Origin: Chara braunii
Lineage: Eukaryota > Streptophyta > Charophyceae > Charales > Characeae
NCBI GenBank assembly: GCA_003427395.1
Contig: BFEA01000085.1
Coordinates: forward strand, 2,547,154 to 2,611,153
Reading direction: 5' to 3'
Length of the DNA stretch: 64,000 nucleotides
Every line of letters starts with the position of its first letter. The stretch's first letter is position 1. The notes beneath the pieces are model-generated. The model had not been told where the DNA came from. It saw only the letters and a program-made list of their open reading frames with translations, and ran no database searches. Positions 42,151-53,359 of this stretch are shown here, in pieces. Made by a program: the position numbers and the translations under genes.

Positions 42151-42689
42151 GTAATATTGTTAATCTGTGAACCTAGCAAACTCACGCCCGCCCTGAGTCA
42201 AGGCAGGTCTGGGCACACGTAGTGTGAGGCCAAACAGCGAGACGATGGCCGTAGGCAACTGACGCGCAGAGCGGCAAGCATGGGCCCACATAATTTTGTA
42301 TGCAGGCTGGAGAACTAACACGTATACGTGCACACACATGTGATGGCCTCGACTGGACATGAATGATTGTAGAAACTGTTGTATTGGAGAGAGATGAAAA
42401 AAGGGAGACAAAAGAGACTAAAAAAGAGGAGAACGATGGTTGAGAGGCGAAAAAGGCAAATAGGGAAGGAGTGACGGGTTGATGGAAGGGACGACCACTC
42501 CTACCTGGTAACAACCGGGGAGCATGGACCTGTGTGATCAAACTATATGACATTGATTGATGAACAGACTGAAAGGGAGAGAAGGAAAGGAATGGAGGGT
42601 TTTGTAAAATGATGCGTCAACAATGGACATCTTTTCCTTTATTTTTTTGCTCCCTGCAGGATTGTTCAAGACATTGACTGTATATTATC

Positions 42690-42791
42690 ACCATTATTAT
42701 TATTATTGTTATTATTATTATATTTTTTTTACTATTATTATTATTGTTATCATTATTATTATTATATTATCATAATTATTACTATTTTTTA

Positions 42792-42841
<50 letters not shown>

Positions 42842-42900
42842 CATTATTATTATTATCATTATTATTATTTTTATTATTATTATTATTATTATTACTATTT
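42690..42900. repeat. Imperfect (TTA)n microsatellite
   Basis: TTA units interrupted by TTG, TCA, CTA and T-runs. Confidence 0.95.
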
Positions 42901-43434
42901 ATTTTTGCTATAATTAAAACTCATATATTAAAACAAGGGTCAGACATGAGAAAACACGAGGCATAGGAGAGGAGAGAGACGTTATCCCCTTGTGATAGTG
43001 TCTGCTTCCTCTATCCTCCTCCGTCCTTGTCTTTGCTTGACCCTCTCAAAAGCATATCTCATCGACTATAATTATCCGATGGTGTAATCCTGGCTTCTGT
43101 CAACTCTAAAGGTCAACAATTAATTGTATAGATCATACATGACCGAATACAGGACGATTGCGGGATCTCTGTCGGAGTTCAGGAGAAACTCTGGAGGCAG
43201 GGAACCATAAGGTATGCATGACTCGCGCCTTTCCCTTATCCCTTACTAATTACAACCCTTTGTCAGACTGCATGAATGGGTGTGTGGTATACATCTTCTT
43301 GTTTTTTTAAGGAGTAAAACGTTCGGAAAGGGTGAATGAACATATGCATGAAGTAAGAACTTTGCCTGAAGTAAGGAAAGAACCTAGGAGAACCGAGAAG
43401 GAACCTAGTCTGCTTGGGTTTGGGAGACGAAGTC

Positions 43435-44945
43435 GTGTGATGGAGGCTCCCGTGGAGTCGTCACACTGCTTGCATGAACTATCTAAGGTGAATGATGGAA
43501 TACTCTCATGCAAATTCACCCGACTAAGTAACGATTTGATGAAATGTCTGTTTGACCCCAACATTAGTAATGGGAAGCTGCCTTGCGATTTCTTTGATTC
43601 CATACGTGCTGGATCTAAGAGGTAATCTGGTACTCCTGTGGGGTACAAAGTTTCTAAGTTAGGACGACTAACATAAGCAAAGGTAGTAGGAGGCTCCCGT
43701 GAGGTTCTCCTATCACCGATTAGATCAGACTTCGAAGGGAACTAACTACTCATCGAGTGAGTACGCGAACTCCTAAGTCTAGGACGATCCGTCCGACTTT
43801 CCGTGCGGTCGGTATAGCTCTTGCTTATTCACGATGCATAGGCAAGGCAGGTGAACGGTCAGAACAACTTAACTAAGAGTTGTTTTGACTGATCTCCTAC
43901 CCATCAAACTGGTAGTAGGTGGGGTCGTCCTAAATACTTGTTTGATCTAGGGTTCAACTAACGAGAGAAGAAATGAAGGGATTGTGTTTGGACAGTAGAG
44001 GGATACTACTGTGTGAGTAACCCTACTACTTGTTTGGGTATGACTGATGGGTGGTATGAGTAATTACTGATGGTCTATCTATTTAACATTTAATCAGGTT
44101 ATGAGAAGCTCCCGTGTGGTCGTCCTATCGCTTGATCAAAGGAGTGGTGTTCACAGTCATTCGGGTAGTAGTAGGATAACTCCCGTAGGGTCATCCTAGT
44201 ACAGGCGCGGACCTGAGTTGACTACTAACACAAGAGCGGCAAGAGATCACCTTACTATTCATTCTCTGACAACCTACTTATACCTGGTTTATCTAATCAT
44301 AAAATGGGTAATGGGTAAACTTTCATGTGGGTCACCCTAGGGCCATACTCTAAAGATAAACTATTTACTACCCAAGGAAGGAAATAGGAAGACTCCTATG
44401 GGGTCATCATATTGCTTGCTTGACTCTACCTTAACAAGCCTAATAAGATACTCCAGCAAAAGGAGGACCTGGTGTTTGACTGTGTCCACTAACTTAATCC
44501 TAGTTCATCTAACCTTGTGAAAGATGTAGGGTAGCTCCCTTGGGGTCATCCTATTACGCTCTTAATAATAGACTGAGCTCCGATCAAAGAGTAATAGGGG
44601 ACTTTCGTGAAGGCCACCTATTGCTGATTTGAATTTTGTATTGGTCTTTGATAAAGAGGTGGTATGAATTGTTGATGAATGTTGGAACAAGTGTTGGAAG
44701 TGCATCAACAAAGCCTTCTCAACTACTTATAGTAACTAATAAAGGGATACTCTCATGTGATTCATCTTGTCGCTTGCATAAGATTGTTTGAAAAGATTGA
44801 TTGCATGAGGATTGCGTGAATTTTGAAGGGTGGTTGAGTGTCCCTATGGGACTACTCGACTACTCGTTTGACTAACCGTTTTGTCTAGATCGATCAAGTA
44901 ATGGAAGATTCCCTTGTAAATCAGTCCACTTTTTGCGTATGTCAG
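43435..44945. repeat. Field of hairpins with constant core (near CTCCCGTGGGGTC) and variable stems
   Basis: At least ten short inverted repeats share a core resembling G(A/G)CTCCCGTGGGGTCRTC while their stems differ and still pair. Examples: GTGTGA/TCACAC (43435-43466), GGTGAAT/ATTCACC (43487-43520), TAGGAG/CTCCTA (43687-43712), CCGAC/GTCGG (43793-43812), TAGGAT/ATCCTA (44172-44198), AATAGG/CCTATT (44593-44622) and GTTGAGT/ACTCGAC (44833-44860). Other copies are weaker. Sequence between them is unrelated and non-coding. Confidence 0.8.
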
Positions 44946-45067
44946 GACAAGAAAAAGAGAAAGGAAAAAGTGAGTCCTCCAGTGGGAGTGACTCCAAATG
45001 TCATAAAAGAAGCAGAATAAACGTCTTGCAAAGAAAAAAAAATAGAAAAGAGAAGTTTCACGTCATC

Positions 45068-45097
45068 GGCGCGAATACCCTTACAAGGGTATCCGCC
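45068..45097. repeat. Hairpin, core ATACCCTTACAAGGGTAT
   Basis: Outer stem GGCG/CGCC with a small bulge. It shares its inner core with the hairpin at 37382-37411 but not the outer stem. Confidence 0.75.
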
Positions 45098-45839
45098 CTG
45101 GTTGACAGAAAATAGGTTTGGTTTGAAATTTGAGTACACTGCGTGACTCGTGGTTGTATTTGGTTCACACCGTCTAAATGATTGACTAGGAGTAGAGAGT
45201 GAGTGAGTGCGCGATTTTGAGGCGCCCGTGATGATTTTTATTCTTGTAGAGTCGGCGTTTCCGTCGGCAAAATTTTTGGTTTTGATTAAAACTAGGAAAA
45301 GTTTTTCTTTCACTGAAGTAACCATGGTGCATCTGCGTTCATACGGCATGCGTCATCGGAAGTGGTGTTGCCTCGGGCAGTAATTGGGGTGTGCGAGAGA
45401 AAGTAGAACACAGGCGGTGACCTCCGCGCGGTAGATGCGGGAGGTTGACGGTCGTGGACGAAGCCAGGCCCTATGAACGGCGGGCATCATAAAACAACAG
45501 TCGTGACTTGGTCCGTAGGCGAAGGGGTGGCCTTGAGGTATTTTGGTAGGCCCGCATGCCATGCGGCAACAGTTTATATTGAATTTTGCAGTGGCCCGTC
45601 TCAGCCTTGGGTACTAGCACTATTGGTAACGACATTGGACTTTCAAAGCGACGGTACAGGGATCGAGGGCGACGACCGGCGGTGAAGGAACATCGGAACG
45701 GCTGAAGATGCCGAGGGGTTGAGGGTCCGGCGGGGCTATCCCCCTTGGTTTTGTTGTCGGCCCATCCATAGGCTCGGTCGGCGAAACTAAGAGTGGTACA
45801 GGCGGTCTCCCTTTCCCAAAGCACCAGTTTCCGACGTTC

Positions 45840-47110
45840 GTATTTTTATTTTTAGTTATTTTTAGTTGTCGGTCCCGTTTTTGGGGCGCGGCGACGACGC
45901 TGGTACCAGAGTTGTGCGCGGGGACCAGTGGGGCGTGGTTCAATTGATACGCCCATGAACTGTTGAAGTACGGGCCGAGGAGCCCAACGTACATGCGAGC
46001 TGGAGGGTGATTAGCCCACGAGGCGGAATAAACCTGTGTGGCAGTTCAGCGTCCGCCAACCCCGGTCTACTGTGGAAAGGGTTGAGTGGGAGTGTGCCCG
46101 TCGGGGCCCGCGAGGCGCAGGACCAGTCACACAGATATGCCAAGGTCCTAAATGTACCATTTGTGTGCCTTTTGTCAGGCAGCCTGTGTGGCTGCGGGAC
46201 AAAGGAAATTCGCGGTCACCAACTCTTGCACCGATTGTGGGTGGTGCCGTGCGACCAGTAAAGTACCGCCAAGGCCTTGTCCCATTTGAAAAGGTACAGC
46301 AGTGTGGCCTGACTATGCCTGAAACCTTAAATTGGCCTGTCCCAGATCTGCATATTTTGCAGATTTGGGGCGCAGTGTGAGCATGCCCGTTGGGGCCCGA
46401 AAGATGGTGAACTGTGCCAGGGCGGAGCGGCCCAAGGCACAGCGGGGAGGCATGCAGCGGTAGCCAGCTGGTCACATGGGACCCCCCCGTCCTGCTGTTT
46501 TATTTCTATTTTTGATTTATTTTTATTTATTGTTTCCATGTGCTGGTTCAGGAACTGGCCATGGCATAAACGGGCCAACTCAGTGGATACACCATTGAAC
46601 TGTTGAAATACAGACCCGAGTTCGGGCCCGGATGATGAAACCCAGCGAGTAAAACCGAATATTTCTGAATTGCCTAGGGGCCGGTGCCGGGGCCGGGGCC
46701 GGGTTTGGAGCCAGTGCTGAAGCAACCAGCAGCCTGGTACAGTTAGTACACTTGCAAACTGTTAAAGGTAGAGACGGGAAGGTTACCACAAATGTCCTAT
46801 TTTTGCTATTATGTTTTTTTTGTTTTTTTTTCTATTTTATTTTTATTTATTTTTATTTATTTATTTTTCTTCGTTTACAAAGAATTCTTGCGCAAAAACT
46901 GTGAGTGGCGCCGTGTGGCCAGTGAAGTGCCAATTGCCATTTCTGCAGATGGGCAGAGCCTTCGTCCCATCTGAAAAAGTACAGCGGTGCGACCCTTCGG
47001 AATCCGAAAGATGGTGAGCTATGCCGTGGGCACAGTCCAACAAAGTGCATTGGTGGGAGGCTGCCGCAGTGCTTGCTGTGCGGCAGGCTGTCCCACGGCT
47101 GGTAAACAAA
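45840..47110. repeat. Degenerate long tandem repeat with T-rich spacers
   Basis: Three T-rich spacers (about 45840, 46498, 46805) precede related GC-rich blocks. Shared pieces: GAACTGTTGAARTAC (45960 and 46600), GTG.GTGGYGCCGTG.G.CCAGT (46240 and 46900), TTYGTCCCATYTGAAAA.GTACAGC (46277 and 46960) and GAAAGATGGTGARCT (46400 and 47008). The copies are strongly diverged. Overlapping frames on both strands are unlikely to be coding. Confidence 0.6.
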
Positions 47111-47149
47111 GCGTGGGCTGAAGGGCCCAGCCGGTAGCACCAAGGCCGG

Positions 47150-48140
47150 GCTCCTTAGGTGGGCCAGCTGCTGCTCCCCCCCTCTGGTCTCTTCCCCCTA
47201 TGAGCATCAGCAGCCTCCTGCCAAAGCTATTTAACAGAAGGCAGCGGGCACTTAGCTTGCCCACGGACTGCCCTGGGACCATAAGTAAGGGCAGGGGCGA
47301 CGAGCGGCTGCAAAGGCAAGGCGAGGCAGTGCAGAAGTGGGATGTTGAGGCGGCGTGGGGATTCTGCTTAGGACTCCAGTACGAAGCAGTGCAGCCGGGC
47401 TCCCACCGGGCTGCTTTTCGTTCTGACCACAGCTAATGCACTCGGGGTGAATGTGCGTTAGAAGAGGGAGCGAGGTGGCAGCGAACAGGGAACTGACGAA
47501 CGGGAAGAAAACGGAGAAGATGCTGTTCGCCGGTATGGCAGCGAGTGGGGGAAGCCTTACCTGCTCATACTCGTAGGAGAGTGAAGAAACAAAGTGAACC
47601 TGGACGCAGATCGGCGCCAGATACTTCCTAGGTGGAAATGGAGGTGGAGGGGGACCTATCCTGCCGTTATTAATGGAATCGGGCAGGGTGAAGGTTGAAG
47701 ATTGGAGTTTCTAGGGCAGGCTAACCAGGTGGTATTATTAGATTGAGGAGAGTACTAGTGGAAGAGGAGGAAGAAAAGAAAAGGGGTGCACAGAAGGGTT
47801 GGCGAGCAAGGGAAGGGAGTGAAGAGGTGGAGAAATTGCAAGTCTTCTCCGTTACTTAACGGATTAAAGTGAAGTAAGAGTGGATGTTGAAGTTTTGGGC
47901 CAGGGCGACTCGGTTAGTAATATTAGTTTTGCAGATGAAGTAATGGAATAGGAAGTTAATGGAAAACAGAGTGCGCGGAGGTGCAATGAGAGTGGATATG
48001 GTGTAATTAGAAGAGGGAGATCTGGCTCGATTATGGACAGAATCGAGCAAAACAAGACTCGATTTGGGGGTTTTGAGGCAAGGGGAATCTGATCGTGTGG
48101 TCAGATTGGGATTATAGTGAGCGGTTTGGCCGCTACGGGC
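47150..48140. other. Gene-free stretch
   Basis: No protein-like frame, RNA or clear repeat was recognised. Confidence 0.5.
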
Positions 48141-48145
48141 TGTAA

Positions 48146-49215
48146 ATGCTGCGCGAGGATGCATCTTCCCGTGATCTAGCGGAAGATTCATTCTCATTTT
48201 TTTCACAGTCTGACTGTGCGTAGTCAGGTCCCGCTCGCCGTGGTACCTGCGCTCCTCATCAGACCTCCAGCGGGCGACCTTCATCCTGCTGGCGGAGCAT
48301 GCATGCCCTCTTGGTGGCCGTCTTCCTTATCATTTAGATCGTGGAGTGACTATTCTTCCAAATGAGCGCGGTTGGGACGCCGTCGTTGGGTCCGTCGTCA
48401 GATTGAGGCTGGTCGGATCGTTGTTCCCTGTGCCTTGCTGGGTATCGCCGTTCAAGATTGAATTGAGCACTCTCGGTCATGGTATAGCAACCATATTGGA
48501 GTAGTCGGCCAGGTTCATCCAGGGGCTTTCCTGTACAGCGCGGCCTTACTTCGAATGAAATTTGGCCAGGTGATTCGAACGTGTGCGAGAGGCAAGAGTG
48601 GAGTTGAAGTGAAGAAAGGGGGGATCACCTGCTAGTTGGAGAGCAGCAGCATCGTCCTCCTCGTGGATCTGCTCGCTGTCGGCATAGTCGGGACAAAGCA
48701 AGAAGGAGCCGAACCGATTGTGTTGGGTCACGTGCTAATCCAACAAGAGCGGCGGGTTGGTGTATCTTCCGTGTATTTGGCGGGAGATTCATTTCGATTG
48801 TTTGCTCAGCCTACCGATGGAAGTAGCCTGCCTCTATTTCTCTGCACGCAAGGCTGGACAGCAGTGTATACTTCAATGTTCTAGCGAAAGATCCACTCTT
48901 GTTTCTGTGTCTTGGTGAGTAGCGGGCGAGGCCATTGCACGTATCAGCTAGAGCCGAGATCGAATGTTGCTCGTGCTCATCATTGCTGGTTAATCTCGGC
49001 CATTGGTGTGACCGGATACCGACGAGCCGAGAGAGAGAGAGTTGCTTACCTGTCACACTGGCTGCCAGTCGTGATCGACTGTGAGAGGTTTGAGTGTGCA
49101 TGCCCCTGAAACGGGCTTGGAGACACGGCAACAGGGAGCAAGCGACTGGCATATTAATGTCAGGCATCGGACCCCAGTGTCTTTCCGTATTTTAGCAGAG
49201 GGTTCATTCCCATTT
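48146..49215. repeat. Dispersed hairpin motif around ATCTTCCG...CGGAAGAT
   Basis: Stems ATCTTCC/GGAAGAT (48163-48187) and ATCTTCCG/CGGGAGAT (48764-48788), each followed by TTCATTYNNATTTTTT/TTCATTTCGATTGTTT-like sequence. Weaker copies lie near 48868 and 49178 (CTTTCCGTATTTTAGCAGAG with TTCATTCCCATTTTG). Confidence 0.6.
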
Positions 49216-49259
49216 TGCACGTTTGGTGCGTTGCCAGATTGAGGGCGTCCTAAACTCGC

Positions 49260-51470
49260 CGCTATGACGCTGCGAACTGAGGTGGCACTAACTGGGCTAC
49301 TACGACTTTCTTGCTTTCATTCGACATTGCTGCTATTACTGTAAAACTAAGTGTTGTCGGGGTTGTTATTGGAAGGAAACGGCTGTTACTCAGACTGCAG
49401 CAGCGGAGAGAATAGAGAGGAGAGACGTGCCTACTTCCGAGAGTGCACCGTCCACCTACCATAAGCTACCCCGACAGATTCGAGTGTGACCGTGTCTGCT
49501 GCCAGTTGCTGTTGCTACTATCCTTTGGTGGCCGGTACAACTGACGTCGGGAGCAATAAGAAAGGGCAAAAACTCATTTTTTTTTATTTCCAGTAACCAA
49601 TACAGACTGTGAGAACGTGCACTGTTTGATCCCCATCGATTCCAGGACTTGAAGCTGGAGGTGTCAGGAAAACTACCGCAGGGAGTGGGCGCCAGCTGTC
49701 ACGACAGTGGTTGGTATGGGCGACAACTGCTTATACTTCAGTGCTGTTGAAGTTCACCTTTCGTTGTTGACTGATCAAAGTCCAATTGCGAGTTGCGGCG
49801 GTCAACTCAAGCTGCCACGGTGAAGGTAGCTGATATCACAGCGTCATGCTGTCAAGGTACCACTGCGACGACGTGCTTTTGCTGTTGCATTGACGGCCCC
49901 TGCTATTGCATATAACGGTAGTGCGACACCATGCATTACAGTTTTGCTGTGTATTACCGTGTATTGGTGCATCTTGTTGTCGTACGACGCTGCGCATCAT
50001 GGCACATTGAGGTGATTCATTGCGTCTGCCGAGTTCAGTGCTGGGAATTGCTGTTTTGCTAGGCTATTGCGCCCGACTGCCGTGTGCGCTGTAGTTGGAC
50101 CGAGTATTGCTGAGTTTCACTTTTTAGAGCAGGGGAGTGTGCTCTAATCGAAAGTAGCCTTACTGAGCTGTGGGGCAACCACAGTTGGTCGGAGGTGAGA
50201 GGCTACTACTGTATGCTCACATCAAGAAACAGCTGCTGATCGTGACTGAGCAACTACATGCACGATTGGTTCTGTTCATTTTCAGCCGTTTTCTTCCACG
50301 CATCTTCAGTTGGACTCCCTGCTAGGATGCGGCACTGGGGCTTGCTGTGAAGACTACGGATTGTTGTATCTTGCTGGTCTTACAGCTAGGCTCAGAATAG
50401 GTCGCTGCTGCGTTTGAGCTAACACGGCATCTTTCTGCCGAGCCACTGCTGTACTTTCTGCCATTGCTCAGACTCCATCCTAATGCAGGGGTGTTGTCAA
50501 ACTGTGTGGCTTCTGTTGCTGTGCGGCCTACGGCCTACTGCTGTGCACAACCACTGTGTGATACGGTGTTGGCATAGCCTGCTATATTCCGCTGTGCATC
50601 TTACGGTGTATCTGCTGAGTACCTACCGTGCGCCCATAGTGCTGACTACTGCCGGATCGGACTGCCACCACGCACAGTCTGGGTGCTGTTGCTGTGCAGG
50701 GCACAGGCTGGGTGTTGTTACTGTGCTGGGCGCCGTTGCTGTGTTGGGCACTGTCTTAGGCACTGCTGTTGAGCAGGACGTGGTTCCTCACTGAGAGCAG
50801 CGACGACCTAGGCGTAAGGAAGGGGCACGGCGAGAGAGGGGAGTGATGTGGCTTTGGAAGTGAGATTAGATTCAGCAAGGGGGTCCACTACTACTACTTG
50901 GAGGGATGTCAGAGGATTGGTGCTCTGCATTTTTGGCCGCGATCTGACTACCTCGTCTGCGTTATTGGCCATCATTGCGGGGCCCTTAGGAGTGGAAGAC
51001 TACAAGGCCCTCTCCCGCAAGTCTGAGTGAACCTCTCTTGTATCTTGAGAGTCTGAACTTTCTTCTTTTGCCTTTCTTACTCTCAGTCTAGTCTTTTGGT
51101 GCCGAGAGGAAGGTGGCAGACGGGATTGAAACCCATAATCCGCGCCGAGGCCTCTGTGGGAGGTTTGCCCCACCGATTGCGGGAGCTCTGCCGGAACCCA
51201 GGCAGGGTTCTGGAGGCAGAGAATTGCAGGTATAACTCTCGTTTGACGCGTGTGAGCCTTTCCCCTGTTTGCTATCCCCGTGGGTATCAGAACGTACATG
51301 TGAGAGGCTACTACTTTTTCTGTTAATTATGTTTGACAGAACATGCACTGTGAAAGGTTTAATGAACAAGTATATATGAGAGACCAGAAAACCCTTGAGT
51401 GAATTCAGACAGAACGAATTGGGGGAAGGCGGAAGGAAGGAGTTATGCATGCGTTTGGCCGGGTCAACCC
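49260..51470. other. Gene-free stretch, CTG/TGC-rich
   Basis: From about 49680 to 50800 the sequence is rich in TGCTGT/GCTGC words without a strict period. Frames of up to about 100 codons occur but none looks like a protein. Confidence 0.5.
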
Positions 51471-51475
51471 AAGGT

Positions 51476-51843
51476 TGAGCCCCTCCGGGTGGATGTGGGC
51501 TCAGTGCTGTGTTTTATTGAGGTTTGTTGATCTGAATGAGTGACTCTTATGGCTGGTCTACCCGGGTGGGATAGAATCAGTTGCTGTTTTATTTTAGGGT
51601 TTCTGAACAGGAGGATGGGCACCCCGGGTGGGGAAGGCTCATAATCCTGGTGTTTATTTTAATGAGTTGTGGTGCGTGTTTTCTTCTGAGGGAGTAACGA
51701 CATAAGACTAAGCGNACCCTAGGGTTAGGGCGGCTTAGCCATGAGCCATGAACTAAATGGTCAACCAGAATATAAAACTTGATATATATACAATTTGAAC
51801 TTATATTTCTGACAGACCGGGTGCCCCGGGTGGGGAAAGTCAG
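51476..51843. repeat. Hairpins with constant core CCCGGGTGGGG and variable stems
   Basis: Four copies: TGAGCCC/GGGCTCA (51476-51503, perfect 7 bp), CTGGT...ATCAG with inner CTA/TAG (51553-51580), ATGGGC/GCTCAT (51615-51642) and CTGAC/GTCAG (51809-51843). The core CYCCGGGTGG is kept while the stem changes on both sides. Confidence 0.75.
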
Positions 51844-52726
51844 TCAGTAAGTCAGGTAGAATTAAGAAAGAAAGGAAGGAGATGAAAAGTAAAATGAAGG
51901 TAATTGGACAGACTGAATGTACACTAGGGTTAGGGCGGTTCAGTTGTATGCTCATGATAACACTAAGGAGCAGAGAGTTAGTATAAATCTGATTTTATTT
52001 CCCCTTTTAAACATGAGGCTGAATCGGAAGTTCCACTAGTTTGAAAGGTTCGATTGACTACCTAACAAGAGAAGAAAAAACATAAAGTCTGTGACAGTAT
52101 TTGTACCCTATTTTCTGTTGTATGGCTAACTAGGCGTACCCTAGGGTTAGGGCGGCCTAGCAATAAGTCTTTGTTGTTTAAAGTAAGTTGGACGTACCCG
52201 AGGGTTAGGGCGGTCCAGCGTTTCGGTGTTTATAACTGTTCAGGCAGATCAGGCACACTCTAGGGTTAGGGCAGTCTGATCACATTGCCTTATGTAACTT
52301 AAACTTTATGGCTAACTAGGCGTACCCTAGGGTTAGGGCGGCCTAGTGATATGCTTTTGTCGTAGATGTGCTGTGGGTTGGACGTACCCTAGAGTTAGGG
52401 CGGTCCAACTTTTTGTCGTTTGTATTTATATTCAGGCAAGCTAGACCTACCCCTGGGTAGGGATGGTATAGAATGATGTCGTATGTAACTTTGTTTAAAG
52501 CAGATTGGGCACACCTTAGGGTTAGGGAAGCCCAGTTCTATGTTATTTGTCGTCAGTTATGCAGAAGCCAGACGTACCCTAGGGTTAGGGTGGTCTGGTC
52601 ATATGCCTTATGTGTACAATTCATGTTATGTTGGGCATACCCTATGGTTAGGGCAGTCCAAATGTGCGTACTTTACTTGTGTACCTAGGCAGATCAGGCA
52701 TACCCTAGGGTTAGGGCCTTGTCTGA
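51708..52726. repeat. Array of 12 hairpins with constant telomere-like core ACCCTAGGGTTAGGG and variable stems
   Basis: Each unit is stem, GTACCCTAGGGTTAGGGCG, stem. Stems: CTAAGC/GCTTAG (51708-51738), ACTGAA/TTCAGT (51912-51944), CTAGGC/GCCTAG (52130-52160), TGGAC/GTCCA (52189-52217), GATCAGGC/GTCTGATC (52247-52281), ACTAGGC/GCCTAGT (52315-52347), GTTGGAC/GTCCAAC (52377-52409), a weaker one (52441-52471), TGGGC/GCCCA (52506-52534), GCCAGAC/GTCTGGT (52567-52599), TTGGGC/GTCCAA (52631-52661) and TCAGGC/GTCTGA (52694-52726). The core itself can fold (CCCTA with TAGGG). Spacing from the third unit on is about 60 bp, with a partly visible ~186-bp higher-order period. Confidence 0.9.
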
Positions 52727-53144
52727 CCGTATGCCATAGGAAAGGGGGATGTAAAAAGGAAGAAGAACTGAGTGATCTAAAGAACTACTTGGCTCAAATT
52801 GATGTGAGATTGTGAGAGATGTTTATTTACGCTTGCTTGTGGGCTCTCACTCTGGGGCGTTTTTTCGATAGGCTAGCTGCTTAGATGCTCGCCAAGTGCT
52901 GGAGCCATAGGTAGATGAGATGGATGATGGGAGGGAGAGCTTGGGATAAAGATAGGACTGACCTTACTTGAAGTTAAAGTTGACGATAGCTCACGATACC
53001 ATCTTCTGAAAGGGGGTCGTGCAAACTATCGCAAAGGGGGTCGTGCAAACTAAAGCAAACTACCAAGCAAGTGTCAGAAGTTAGTCCCAAGTATAGCTTT
53101 GCTTCGTCTTTTGTTTTCAGCTTTGTATAAATCTTGACAACCTC

Positions 53145-53350
53145 ATATTCCTACGGGAAGCGCTGCCAAAATTTTTACAAATCTGAAAGAGTTAGTCATT
53201 TTTTTGACTCCTAGAAATTTTGAGAATGCACTTTTTTTACGGGAAGCGCTGCCGAAATTTTGTAGAATTTAGAGAGTTATATTATTTTCAGCTAGGAGAA
53301 ATCTGACAATCCATCCTGTCTATGGGATATGCTGCCGAAATTTCTTACAT
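53145..53350. repeat. Three ~90-bp repeats around ACGGGAAGCGCTGCCGAAATTT
   Basis: Copies near 53152, 53238 and 53322 share CTAYGGGAAGCGCTGCC and AAATTT. The third is more diverged (TATGGGATATGCTGCCGAAA). Just before, AAAGGGGGTCGTGCAAACTA is duplicated at about 53010-53050. Confidence 0.75.
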
Positions 53351-53359
53351 TTTTAGATA

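Noticed and set aside
51090-51170. Reverse-strand tRNA around GGGATTGAAACCC
   Set aside because: The B-box-like match has two mismatches and neither an A-box nor an acceptor stem could be found.
51713-52726. Internal telomere tract or ancient chromosome fusion
   Set aside because: TTAGGG is never in tandem runs; it occurs once per unit inside a fixed palindromic core, so a hairpin family explains it better.
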